From positions 19,494 to 83,493 of the forward strand of contig NZ_PBSH01000011.1 of NCBI RefSeq assembly GCF_002726155.1: a DNA stretch of 64,000 nt. The letters run 5' to 3'. This stretch comes from Alcanivorax sp. GTDB taxonomy: Bacteria; Pseudomonadota; Gammaproteobacteria; Pseudomonadales; Alcanivoracaceae. The translations under genes were made by a program, and so were the position numbers. Under the pieces are notes generated by a model. It was not told the origin of the DNA. It saw only the letters and a program-made list of their open reading frames with translations, and searched no databases. Below, piece after piece: positions 41,158-49,908 of the stretch (position 1 is the first letter of the stretch; each line of letters begins with the position of its first letter).

Positions 41158-43632
41158 TTATTGAAACAGCATGGTGGCGCTGCCCAGCATGGCGGCACAG
41201 GCCGCTTTGGTGGCGGTGGCAGTGCGCTCCACGCAGTCGCTGCTGCATTGGGTCAGGTTGGTATTAAACAGCAGGTCTTCCAGTTCGCTTTCCACGCCAT
41301 TACGGTCTGGCTGGCTGGCCTGTCCGTTACCGACCATGCGCTCATACAACGGTGAAATGACCCAGTCTTTCCAGTTCTGCTGGCTGAGGGTGTCGGCGCC
41401 GGCGCTGTAATTCATGCCCACGAATAACGGCTGAATGCTGGCGTCGTTGCTACGCTCCGCTTCCACCAGCGCGTTGCAGTATTCGATGGCCAGCTGGGCA
41501 ACCCCCACTTGATGCGCCGTGAGGAAGGCTTCGATATTTTCCTCACTGGGCAGCTGGGCACGCAGGCGCTGGTAGGTGTCCGGCACTTCGCCGTAGCCTT
41601 CCGGGACGCCGGTGAGCTGGCTCATGGTGGCGTTGATTTCAGCAAAGTTGCGCAGGCCGGGCAGCGGTTGCTCGCCGTACTGGTTGGGTGTCAGTGGCAG
41701 GGGCTGCGGGTCGGTGTGCACATTGGTGTGGCTGCCCAGGCGTTCGAAGGTGAGGAAAAATTCATCGTTCTCCTGGCCTTGCTCCACGGGCAGCAGAGTG
41801 CCCAGGCGAGACAGGGTTTCGCCCTGCTCGCTGTAGCCTTCACCGCCAATCAGGGTGTCCACCGTGGCAAAGGACTGGGCCACGTCAGGGACGCGGCCGT
41901 TAACGCCCAGGCGCAGGCCTTGCAGGGCCACTTCTGTGTCCACGATATCCTGCTCCAGGTTGATGAAGTAGGGGGCGGCAAACAGGTAACTGTAGTTGTC
42001 GAAGCGGGAGACTTCGAATACCAGGTAGGCGCCCTCCTGGTCGATCAGGTGGCCTATGTAGAAGGGCAGGAAGTAGCGCTCGCCCACACCGGCGGCAAAG
42101 TTGGTGCGGATCTGTTCGCCAGTGAGCGCGCGATTATGGATGGCGGCAAAACGGATCACCCCTTCCCACGGCCGGTCGCTGGAGGCTTCGTTGCCGAGTA
42201 CCAGGGCGAAGGTGTCGTCCCAGGTGTTGAGCAGGCCGGGGGTGACCGTGTCGGTGGCCCCGTTGAGTTCGCCATTGATGTAGATCTGGCGACCGTTTAC
42301 CGGGTCAAACGTCATGGCCACATGCTGGAGGCTGGCCTGCAGCGGATCGTCAGCAGTGGACAGTACCGGCTCGCCGTTGCTGTCGGTGGCTTCGCCGATG
42401 CGCTGGTAGGCCAGGTAGTTGCTGCCACTCTGTGCGAGGGTCAAGTTGCGGGCCATGGTGCCAGCGGAGTAGCTGATGATGTGGGCATCATCCTGGCCAG
42501 TGCTGGCGGGCACCAGCCAGGCTTCCAGAGTCAGTTCGCCGGTGGCGGCAATCAGGTCGGTGAGTTTTTTGCTGGTCTGGGTGCTGCCCTGGGCCTTGCC
42601 ACCGTTAAGGCGAATACCCCAGCCGCCTTCCCAGGCCACATCGCCGCTGAATTGCAGGTGGATGGCGGGGTCTACGCCGGAGGAATCGTAAGCGGTGAGT
42701 CCTTCACCGGTTTTGAATTCATAGCGGGCCACCACGTTGCTTTCATAGCGTCCGCCGCCGGCTGCCAAGGTGCCGTCGTTCACGGTCAGTGCCTTGCTCA
42801 GCACCAGGTCGCCATCCGGGGCGGTGGCGGTAATGTTGTTGGCCATGGCGCGAATGGCGTCTTCCATGGCGTCGGCATCGCTGCTGCAGCTGTCACTCCA
42901 GCAGTTGTGGTTGTCTTCGCGCAGGCGTTCCACCAGGCGGCTGAGTGCCGGCTGGTTCAGGTCAATTTTGCTTTGCGCGGCACTGTAGGCTTCGTCCACA
43001 TCATCGGCGGCCAGGTAGGGCGCCTGCGGGGTGGCGGCATCGCTCTGGTGGCATTCGCTGCAATGCGGCTCCAGTAACGGGTACACCGTGGTTTCGAACA
43101 GCCCACTGTCCACCGGGAAGTTTTTGCTGTCACCGGGATCGTACAGGGGCGGTGGGTCCAGCTCGGTGGTGCCGCCGCCCAGGCCCAGGGTTTCTCCGGC
43201 CCAGGCGCTGATCCACGTGCTGATCTGGTCGGCACAGACCTGTGGGTCCGCTTCCCAGCAGTTATGGCCACCGGCCACTTTCTGCACCATGCGCGACGCC
43301 GCTGGCTGGTTCAGGTTGATCAGCGGATTGGCGGCGGCATAGGCGTCGTTGATGTTGCCGGTTTGCACAAAAGCGGGCTGCTGGTTGCGGTGACAGGCGC
43401 CGCAGCGCTGTTCACTGACCAGATTGTTCCAGATATAGATTTTGAACGCGGAGATGTCGGCGTTGCGCGGCGCAGGACCGTTGTAGTTCACGCCGCCACC
43501 ATTGCCTCCGGTATCCACGTTCGGTTGTGTGTCGGCACCGCTGCCGCTGCCGCCACAGCCGCTGAGCAAGGCGACCAGCAGGCTGGCGAACAGGGTGGCG
43601 TTACGAGGGTAAGTAAGCGGGAAAAAAGACAT
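41158..43632 (-). CDS. Di-haem c-type cytochrome lipoprotein with LamG-like domain
   Basis: 824 residues. A lipobox (LLSGC, Cys 26) is followed by a Gly/Ser linker. Two c-type haem sites come next, CGACH (77-81) and CSECH (191-195), each with downstream LNQP-A-SR-V repeats that look like two similar cytochrome modules. A concanavalin/LamG-type beta-sandwich follows (about 305-500; LTLEAWLVPAST, GRQIYINGELNG), then a C-terminal helical part. LamG domains bind sugars or other ligands. The protein is probably a surface or periplasmic electron carrier attached to a substrate. Three bases separate it from the cytochrome gene upstream. Confidence 0.8.
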   Translation of the reverse strand: MSFFPLTYPRNATLFASLLVALLSGCGGSGSGADTQPNVDTGGNGGGVNYNGPAPRNADISAFKIYIWNNLVSEQRCGACHRNQQPAFVQTGNINDAYAAANPLINLNQPAASRMVQKVAGGHNCWEADPQVCADQISTWISAWAGETLGLGGGTTELDPPPLYDPGDSKNFPVDSGLFETTVYPLLEPHCSECHQSDAATPQAPYLAADDVDEAYSAAQSKIDLNQPALSRLVERLREDNHNCWSDSCSSDADAMEDAIRAMANNITATAPDGDLVLSKALTVNDGTLAAGGGRYESNVVARYEFKTGEGLTAYDSSGVDPAIHLQFSGDVAWEGGWGIRLNGGKAQGSTQTSKKLTDLIAATGELTLEAWLVPASTGQDDAHIISYSAGTMARNLTLAQSGSNYLAYQRIGEATDSNGEPVLSTADDPLQASLQHVAMTFDPVNGRQIYINGELNGATDTVTPGLLNTWDDTFALVLGNEASSDRPWEGVIRFAAIHNRALTGEQIRTNFAAGVGERYFLPFYIGHLIDQEGAYLVFEVSRFDNYSYLFAAPYFINLEQDIVDTEVALQGLRLGVNGRVPDVAQSFATVDTLIGGEGYSEQGETLSRLGTLLPVEQGQENDEFFLTFERLGSHTNVHTDPQPLPLTPNQYGEQPLPGLRNFAEINATMSQLTGVPEGYGEVPDTYQRLRAQLPSEENIEAFLTAHQVGVAQLAIEYCNALVEAERSNDASIQPLFVGMNYSAGADTLSQQNWKDWVISPLYERMVGNGQASQPDRNGVESELEDLLFNTNLTQCSSDCVERTATATKAACAAMLGSATMLFQ

Positions 43633-43635
43633 GCG

Positions 43636-44811
43636 TTACTCCCCCATGCAGTAGGTGGCCGCATCGGAAAACAGGGTTTTCATGCGGTAGTTATCGTTTT
43701 TGAAGTTACTGGTCATGCTGGCCAGTTCGGCGGTGTCGGCGCCGTCGGCGGGTTTGCGCAGGCACACGGTCTGGAAGACTTTTTCCGCCTGGCAGGTGGC
43801 AAAGACTTCACTGTGGGCCAGTTCCTTGCCCATGCTGGCGGCGCCTTCGCCGCTACCGGGGAGGCTTGGATCCCAGCCCAGGTTGGCATTGGGGCCTTTG
43901 CGCCAGTAGTTGTCCCAGCTGTTGTCGGGGGTGATATAGCCCCAGGGGAAGTTGTTGCCGTTGATCAGGTATTTTCCCTGCACCCGGGTGCCGGTCTCGG
44001 CATCGTTGCCGCTGTTGTAGACCATGCGGCCGCCATTGCCTTCCTGTTCGCCTTCCCAGTCGTAGTAGGCAAAGGCCTGGGCCAGCGGGTCCATGCCGCT
44101 GTGACAGCCGATACAGCTGTTGCGGAAGATTCGGCTGTCGCCACCGGGGCTGCGGCTCACGTCCTGGCGGATGCGGTCGGAGGGGCGGCTGGTGTCCTTG
44201 ACCTGCTCCAGGTCACGACACATGTGATTCATCAGGGTGAAGCGCAGCATGGCCCGGTTGGTGCCGGCGTAGAAAAAGGCGTTGGCAGCGGCGCGGGTCG
44301 TCAAGACGCCGGCCACGGCTTCTGCCGGGGTACCGTACTGGCTGGCCTGGCTGCTTTCAGTGAGTGCCGTGCTGAGATCCGCATGTTGATCTTCCAGCGC
44401 CTGATAATGGGCATTGCTGGAGGGAGAGGCCGCGGGGCTGGTGTTGCCCACATAGAGCAGGTCACTGTAGAGGATGCGGCGGAAGTCCACATCGTCACGG
44501 ACCACACCGATGATGGTGGCGGTGTAGTCGTTGAGCGGTGCGAACACGTCCTGGGCTTCGTTGGTCCAGGGCGTGGCAAACTGCTTGATGGTGACGTTAT
44601 AGAAGGCCGGGTTGTCCATGGCCAGTTCGGCGGCCTCGGCAACCTGGTTGTTATCAATCAGCTGCGCCATTTCGGTCAGCGTTGCGGCATCGGCCGGTAC
44701 GCCGGCAAGCCGATTGTGGATGCGTTGAGCCTGATCCCGGCTGTTTGCCGTTGCTGTGGCGGATACCGCCATGGCAAGTGCGATCAGTATGATCCCCCGG
44801 TAGCCTTTCAT
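43636..44811 (-). CDS. Exported c-type cytochrome, mono-haem
   Basis: 391 residues with a signal peptide (GIILIALAMAVSATATA). One haem motif CIGCH (233-237) in NSCIGCHSGMDPLAQAFAYYDW, a pattern like the C-terminal haem domains (DUF1585/1588-type) of Planctomycete cytochromes. Other parts, including WTNEAQDVFAPLNDYTATI, match no family I can name. Heads the leftward operon, so its promoter lies in the shared 213-base intergenic region. Likely an electron-transfer or oxidase subunit. Confidence 0.75.
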   Translation of the reverse strand: MKGYRGIILIALAMAVSATATANSRDQAQRIHNRLAGVPADAATLTEMAQLIDNNQVAEAAELAMDNPAFYNVTIKQFATPWTNEAQDVFAPLNDYTATIIGVVRDDVDFRRILYSDLLYVGNTSPAASPSSNAHYQALEDQHADLSTALTESSQASQYGTPAEAVAGVLTTRAAANAFFYAGTNRAMLRFTLMNHMCRDLEQVKDTSRPSDRIRQDVSRSPGGDSRIFRNSCIGCHSGMDPLAQAFAYYDWEGEQEGNGGRMVYNSGNDAETGTRVQGKYLINGNNFPWGYITPDNSWDNYWRKGPNANLGWDPSLPGSGEGAASMGKELAHSEVFATCQAEKVFQTVCLRKPADGADTAELASMTSNFKNDNYRMKTLFSDAATYCMGE

Positions 44812-45024
44812 GGGCTTGGTCCTTGTTGTTCTCTATGAGCACCGCGGCCGCATTTTGCGGTCGCCGGCAAGCCAGTAGTGATAATGGTATTACCGTTTAA
44901 CAGATTTCCCGTATCCCGTGAGTATTCTGTATGACATTCTGCGTCACTCTCTGTGAAGTGACGCCCAGAAATTTAAGAAGATATTCGGGATACTGATGTA
45001 AACCTACGAAATACGGATGAACGG
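44812..45024. promoter_or_regulatory. Shared divergent control region of the redox block, with palindrome
   Basis: Both operons of the redox block start from this 213-base gap. It contains a perfect palindrome GCGTCACT-N8-AGTGACGC (44941-44964) and an AT-rich stretch at 44876-44940. The palindrome is a candidate operator for a regulator not encoded nearby. Confidence 0.55.
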
Positions 45025-47658
45025 GTGAAAATAATAAAGCGTATTGGGGGACTCGGCCTGCTGGGGATGCTGGCAGCGCTTGGTGGCTGCGGCGGCCTGG
45101 ACGGCAGTGAGCAGGCAAAAGATCCGACCGTGACCGAGATCCCGGTGGCCTATGTGCAGCGTACCCCGCCCCAGGGTGACATGGACGCGATGGCGCAGGA
45201 GACACTGGAAGATCCGGCGGTGTTCCAGGCCGGTGCCCGTTTGATGGTGCGCGACAGTGCTTCATCCCGCGCTGAGGCCCGGGATGTGACCACGGCGCGG
45301 CTGGGTGCAGGCCACGATATCCGTGATCTCAGTGTCAGCCCGGACGGGACGCGATTGCTGTTTGCCGCCCGCGCACCGGAAATCCCTGATGCGGATGACG
45401 ATGAGCAGCCTACCTGGAACGTTTGGGAATACGATTTTCAGGGCGGCGTGATCCACCGTCTGATCAGCAGTGATTTGCTGGCTGAAGAGGGCCAGGACCG
45501 TTACCCCGCCTACCTGCCCGATGGCCGCATTGTTTTTTCTTCCACTCGTCAGCGTCAGGCCCGGGCTCGCCTGCTGGATGAAGGCAAACCCCAGTTTTAT
45601 CCTCTTGAGGAGGGGCGCGACGTGAGTGCTTTCGCCCTGCATGTGATGCAGCCGGATGGCTCGGATATTCAGCAGATCACCTTCAATATGAGCCACGATG
45701 TGGCGCCGCTGGTGAAGGCAGATGGCCGGGTGGTGTTCCTGCGTTGGGACAATAAGGACAATGAAGACCGCTTTGACCTGTACCGGGTAAACCCGGACGG
45801 GACCGCGCTGACGCCGTTGTACGGGGCGGAGAGCCACGCGCTCACGGACGACACCCGCCGTGAGTTTCTGCCGTTATCGTTTATGGGCGATGGCCGTTTG
45901 CTAACGGCCATCCGGCTACGTGAAACTGCCGCCGGGCAAATGGAACCGGTGGCCATTGATATCGACAATTTCGTTAATCGTGAAGGCCCCCTGTTTGGCC
46001 GGGTGGCGGGGCAGGCAGAACAAGCTCTGCCAGGCCCGGATACCACGCTGACCGGAGATATCTCGGTGACCGGACGCATGGCCGATCTGGTCAGTCTGAA
46101 TGATGGTACCGGGCGTTACCTGATGGCCTGGTCGCCGTGTCGTTTGCAGGACGGGGCGGTGTTGCGCCCCTGTACTGACGAATACTTGCAGCAGGGTTTG
46201 CCGGAAGCCGAGCCGGCTTTCGGGCTATGGATTCTGAATCCATCAGAAGGAACGCAGTTGCCGGTGGTGCAGCCTCAGCAGGGGCTATGGGTGACGGAGC
46301 TGGCTGTGGCCACGGCTAGCAGCATGGCTGCCGTGGTGCCGGTGTCGGATCGGGACGACGCACTGGCTGATGCCAATATGGCGCGTATCGATATTCGCAG
46401 CGTTTACGATCTGGATGGCGGGTTTTCCGATTTCATGAACCCGGGGCTGCCGGGTATCAACTCGATCGCGGATTTCAGTGATCCGGCCCAGGTCACGCCG
46501 GACCAGCGACGGGTGCGTTTCCTGCGTATCACCAAAGGTGTTCTGATCCCCAACGAAGACGTGCGCGATATCAGCGGAGCCCAGTTTGGTCGGGCAGCTA
46601 ACTTCGGTATGCGGGAAATTGTCGGTTATGTGCCGGTGGAGCCGGATGGTTCCGTGCGGGCCCGGGTGCCGGCGGATGCACCACTGGGCCTGCAACTGGT
46701 GGATGCAGACGGCAAGGCCGTGTTCAGCCGCCATGGAGCCTGGTTGAACTTGCGCCCCGGGGAAACACTGCAATGCCAGGGCTGCCACCGAACCAACAAT
46801 CCACAGCCCCATGGGCGCACCGATGGTATGGCGCCATCGATCCATGACGGCGCACCGGTCACCGGCCAACCGTTCCCCAACAGCCGCGCCGATGTGGTGC
46901 CCTTTGCCGATGCCGGGGAAACCATGGCCCAGGCCCTTGCCCGTTTCCTGCCGGACAGCGAATGGCCGGCTATCAATATGCAGGCGTTTGACGCCTGGAG
47001 TGATCCGGCGCCGGATCCGGCCGATGAACTCTTGCTCAGCTATGAGGATCTGGAGACTCCAGCTCCCGCCACGGTGGGCTGCCAGACTCAATGGCAACCG
47101 GAATGCCGGACGGTGATTCACTACGAAGATCACATCCAGCCGATCTGGGATTTGCCCCGGGTGGCCGATATGGGTGGCGTGATGGAAGATCGTACCTGCT
47201 CGTCGTGCCATAACCGCCGCGATGCCATGAATGCCCTGCAAGTGCCGCCTGCCCAGCTGGAGCTCACTGGTGAGGCGTCACCGGACCAGCAGGACCAGCT
47301 CACCAGTTACCGGGAATTGTTGTTCAACGACAACGAGCTGACGCTGGAAGACGGCGCTTTGGTGGATAATCTGATTATCGTCACCGATGGTGAAGGCAAT
47401 GTGGTTTACCAAACCGATGAAGACGGCGAGTTGATTCTGGATAACAATGGCAACCCGATTCCCGTCACGGATACGGTGGCGGTGTCCGCTACCGTGCGGG
47501 CCGGGCAGGCACGTAACTCCGGCGCTTTCTTTGATCGCTTCGCCTCTGGCGGCGTGCATGAAGGCTGGCTGAGTGCGGCGGAGCAGCGCTTGATTGCCGA
47601 ATGGATCGATCTGGGGGCGCAGCTGTATAACGACCCCTTCCGGGTGCCGGAAAACTGA
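45025..47658 (+). CDS. Di-haem lipoprotein with TolB-like propeller, HZS-alpha-like
   Basis: 877 residues from GTG 45025. A lipobox (LAALGGC) and a Gly-rich linker precede a TolB/WD-like beta-propeller region (LSVSPDGTRLLFAAR, YPAYLPDGRIVFSSTR, VMQPDGSDIQQITFN). Two c-type haem sites follow, CQGCH (584-588) and CSSCH (725-729). The layout resembles the alpha subunit of hydrazine synthase and related HZS_alpha-domain cytochromes of unknown substrate. This is a structural analogy, not evidence for hydrazine chemistry. First gene of the rightward operon. Confidence 0.72.
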   Translation: MKIIKRIGGLGLLGMLAALGGCGGLDGSEQAKDPTVTEIPVAYVQRTPPQGDMDAMAQETLEDPAVFQAGARLMVRDSASSRAEARDVTTARLGAGHDIRDLSVSPDGTRLLFAARAPEIPDADDDEQPTWNVWEYDFQGGVIHRLISSDLLAEEGQDRYPAYLPDGRIVFSSTRQRQARARLLDEGKPQFYPLEEGRDVSAFALHVMQPDGSDIQQITFNMSHDVAPLVKADGRVVFLRWDNKDNEDRFDLYRVNPDGTALTPLYGAESHALTDDTRREFLPLSFMGDGRLLTAIRLRETAAGQMEPVAIDIDNFVNREGPLFGRVAGQAEQALPGPDTTLTGDISVTGRMADLVSLNDGTGRYLMAWSPCRLQDGAVLRPCTDEYLQQGLPEAEPAFGLWILNPSEGTQLPVVQPQQGLWVTELAVATASSMAAVVPVSDRDDALADANMARIDIRSVYDLDGGFSDFMNPGLPGINSIADFSDPAQVTPDQRRVRFLRITKGVLIPNEDVRDISGAQFGRAANFGMREIVGYVPVEPDGSVRARVPADAPLGLQLVDADGKAVFSRHGAWLNLRPGETLQCQGCHRTNNPQPHGRTDGMAPSIHDGAPVTGQPFPNSRADVVPFADAGETMAQALARFLPDSEWPAINMQAFDAWSDPAPDPADELLLSYEDLETPAPATVGCQTQWQPECRTVIHYEDHIQPIWDLPRVADMGGVMEDRTCSSCHNRRDAMNALQVPPAQLELTGEASPDQQDQLTSYRELLFNDNELTLEDGALVDNLIIVTDGEGNVVYQTDEDGELILDNNGNPIPVTDTVAVSATVRAGQARNSGAFFDRFASGGVHEGWLSAAEQRLIAEWIDLGAQLYNDPFRVPEN

Positions 47659-47705
47659 GCGGGCTTTCCCGCGCCCTGACATGTATTGGAAAGGAGACGC
47701 ACCCG

Positions 47706-48467
47706 GTGCGCCTTGTTGTAATTCTGTTATCACTGATGGCGGTGCTTCCGGCCTGGGCTGAGCCCGAGACTGAGGCCGATGCCAAATCGGATACTGCGGC
47801 GGTGCGCGTCAAGGTGGCGGAGCCGTTTGTGGAAATTCACACCGGCCCGGGTCGCGGTTATCCCGTGTTTCATGTGGTGGAGCGCGATGCCCCGCTGACC
47901 CTGGAATATCGCCGTGCCGGCTGGATCAAGGTCAGCACCGTGCGTGGCCGGGTGGGCTGGGTGCCTCGCGAAGCGTTGCTGGCAACCCTGGATGGTAGCG
48001 AGCAAACCCCGGAGATGAAAAACCTGGGCCAGGAAGCATTCCAGGCCGGCCACTGGCAGGCGTCGGTGCTGATGGGCGAACTGGATGAAGTGACTTCTCT
48101 GGCGTTTGCACTGGGTTACCGGATGACGGAGAACCTGTCCGCCGAAGCCATGTTCACTCAGGCCAGCGGCCCCTTCGCTAACAACAAACTGATTGATATT
48201 AACGTGCAGCACGAGATGTTCCCGCGTTGGCGGGTTTCTCCCTATGTCATGCTGGGTACCGGGCGCGCCAAAATCGAGCCCCGGGCCACGGTGGTGACAC
48301 CGGAAAACCGTGATGAGAATTTTGCCTTCGCCGGGGCGGGCCTGAAAGCCTACCTGTCGCGGGGGTTTGTTCTACGCGGCGAGTACCGTAGCTATGTGCT
48401 GTTTACCCAGGAAGACGACAACCGGAATTTGGAAGAATGGAAACTCGGTTTCTCTGTACTGTTTTAG
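47706..48467 (+). CDS. SH3-domain plus outer-membrane barrel protein
   Basis: 253 residues from GTG 47706, 12 bases after AGGAG. Signal peptide, then an SH3_3-like module (VEIHTGPGRGYPVFHVVER, WIKVSTVRGRVGWVPREALL) and a small beta-barrel (SAEAMFTQASG, SRGFVLRGEYRSYVLF) ending in Phe. SH3_3 domains bind peptidoglycan, so it may tie the outer membrane to the wall in the redox complex. Its last 31 bases overlap the next gene. Confidence 0.78.
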   Translation: MRLVVILLSLMAVLPAWAEPETEADAKSDTAAVRVKVAEPFVEIHTGPGRGYPVFHVVERDAPLTLEYRRAGWIKVSTVRGRVGWVPREALLATLDGSEQTPEMKNLGQEAFQAGHWQASVLMGELDEVTSLAFALGYRMTENLSAEAMFTQASGPFANNKLIDINVQHEMFPRWRVSPYVMLGTGRAKIEPRATVVTPENRDENFAFAGAGLKAYLSRGFVLRGEYRSYVLFTQEDDNRNLEEWKLGFSVLF

Positions 48468-49105
48468 CGGCATCCTTGCTGCTGCCACTGCAAAGTCTGG
48501 CGGCGGAACAAGAGGGTGACAACAACACTACCGTTCGGGATGCGGATGCGGAATCCGTACTCGATCCCCGTATCGAGCGTCGCCACATCAAAGAGGCGGA
48601 TATCGATGCGGAAAACTTCGAAATCGGCCTCTACACCGGCATTCTCTCCATTGAGGATTTCGGCAGTGACCCGGTGTTGGGGGTGCGGCTGGATTACCAC
48701 CTGTCTGAGGATGTATTTCTGGAAGGCAGTCTGGGCCGTTCCAAGGCCGGGGAAACCAGTTTTGAAACCCTGAATGCGGGTGTGCAGCTGCTCACTGATG
48801 ATGAGCGTGAATATACCTACTACCAGGTGGGCGTGGGCTACAACCTGCTGCCGGGCGAGGCGTTTCTGTCGGAAAACCGTGCCTATAACAATGCATTGTA
48901 TTTAATGGGCGGGGCCGGCATGACGGACTTCGCCGGCGATGACCAGTTCACGCTGAGTCTGGGCGTGGGCTACCGTTTGTTGATTAATGACTGGATGACG
49001 GTGCGCGTGGACATGAAAGATCACATCTTCAATCTGGATGTGCTGGGTGAAGACAAAACAACCCATAACCTGGAATTAACGGCAGGTATCGGTGTGTTTT
49101 TCTGA
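48437..49105 (+). CDS. Outer-membrane beta-barrel protein
   Basis: 222 residues from ATG 48437, starting inside the preceding gene. Signal peptide (CTVLAASLLLPLQSLAA), an acidic linker, then barrel strands (FEIGLYTGILSIEDFG, YYQVGVGYNLLPGEAFLS) and a C-terminal FF. Resembles small OmpW/OmpA-type barrels. Possibly the outer-membrane channel or partner of the SH3-barrel protein. Not assigned to a named family. Confidence 0.75.
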   Translation: METRFLCTVLAASLLLPLQSLAAEQEGDNNTTVRDADAESVLDPRIERRHIKEADIDAENFEIGLYTGILSIEDFGSDPVLGVRLDYHLSEDVFLEGSLGRSKAGETSFETLNAGVQLLTDDEREYTYYQVGVGYNLLPGEAFLSENRAYNNALYLMGGAGMTDFAGDDQFTLSLGVGYRLLINDWMTVRVDMKDHIFNLDVLGEDKTTHNLELTAGIGVFF

Positions 49106-49189
49106 TTGTCGCTGGTCGCGGTAAGGCGTCGTCAGAGCATGCCGTAACGGAATAAAAAAAGCAGCAAATACAGAGTGAGGGGAAGCACA

Positions 49190-49681
49190 ATGAGAAAATG
49201 GCTAACAAGGGTGTTGTGTGGCGCGCTGTGCGTATGGAGCCTGGGGGTGAGCGCGGATGTAACCGGCCCGGCGCCGGACTTTACCCTGAAATCCAGTAGT
49301 GGCGAGAACATCAAGCTCAGCGAGTTGCGCGGCACGGTGGTGTTGCTGAACTTTTGGGCGTCCTGGTGTGGCCCGTGTCGTACGGAAATGCCCTTGCTGG
49401 ATGAGCTCTATCAGGAATACCGCGACTATGGTTTTACCATTCTCGGCGTGAACCTGGATGAAAACCGGGATCAGGCCAACCTGCTGCTGGATAAAATTCC
49501 CGTGAGCTTCCCGGTGCTGTTCGACCCGGCCAACGACACCAGTGAGACCTACCAGGTGGATGCCATGCCGACCACGGTCCTGATCGATCGCAATGGCAGG
49601 GTGCGCTATCACCACCGTGGCTACAAGGACGGTTATATGGATCACTACCGGACCGAAGTGAAGGAACTGGTGCTCGAATAA
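49190..49681 (+). CDS. TlpA-like thioredoxin-fold protein, exported
   Basis: 163 residues from ATG 49190 with GAGGGG upstream; a GTG at 49175 adds five residues. Signal peptide (VLCGALCVWSLGVSA), thioredoxin fold with WASWCGPCRTEMPLLDELY active site and the cis-Pro region VDAMPTTVLIDRNG. TlpA/ResA-type proteins reduce disulfides in cytochrome c apoproteins or other Cys proteins in the periplasm. Here a Cys-rich lipoprotein gene starts at its stop codon, so that lipoprotein is one likely client, alongside the cytochromes. Confidence 0.9.
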   Translation: MRKWLTRVLCGALCVWSLGVSADVTGPAPDFTLKSSSGENIKLSELRGTVVLLNFWASWCGPCRTEMPLLDELYQEYRDYGFTILGVNLDENRDQANLLLDKIPVSFPVLFDPANDTSETYQVDAMPTTVLIDRNGRVRYHHRGYKDGYMDHYRTEVKELVLE

Positions 49682-49908
49682 TGCGACAGACCGCGCTGAT
49701 TTCCCTGTTGATTGCGGCTGCCCTGAGCAGTGGCTGTTCATCCGTGCAACCCTGGCTCAAGCCTTACGAGCGTGCCCGGTTGGCCGACCCGGTGATGAAT
49801 CCGGCAGCCAACCCTGCATCGGATAACTACATGCACCACGTGCATCAGGCCCGTGAAGCCATGCGCGGAGCAGAAGGTAGTGCTGGCGGAGGCTGCGGAT
49901 GCAACTGA
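49681..49908 (+). CDS. DUF4266 lipoprotein with GGGCGCN C-terminus
   Basis: 75 residues; the ATG overlaps the stop of the tlpA-like gene (TAATG). Lipobox LSSGC, a conserved PWLKPYERARLADPVMN, then HHVHQAREAM and the ending GSAGGGCGCN. The Cys/Gly tail with two cysteines is characteristic of DUF4266. These proteins are almost always encoded beside DUF3570 barrels, and often with ApbE and TlpA-like genes, yet have no known function. The tail could bind a metal, carry a cofactor or be a modified peptide. Ten bases of overlap with the DUF3570 gene couple the two. Confidence 0.9.
   Translation: MRQTALISLLIAAALSSGCSSVQPWLKPYERARLADPVMNPAANPASDNYMHHVHQAREAMRGAEGSAGGGCGCN

Noticed and set aside
41509..43077. 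Open frame of 522 codons on the plus strand inside the LamG cytochrome gene, and 524 codons at 43264-44838
   Set aside because: Antisense to genes with haem motifs and signal peptides. The translations lack any motif and are Gly/Val/His-rich.
44888..44905. Fur-like TGATAATGGTATTAC in the redox block control region
   Set aside because: Only the left half fits the Fur consensus; the right half does not, so iron control is not claimed.
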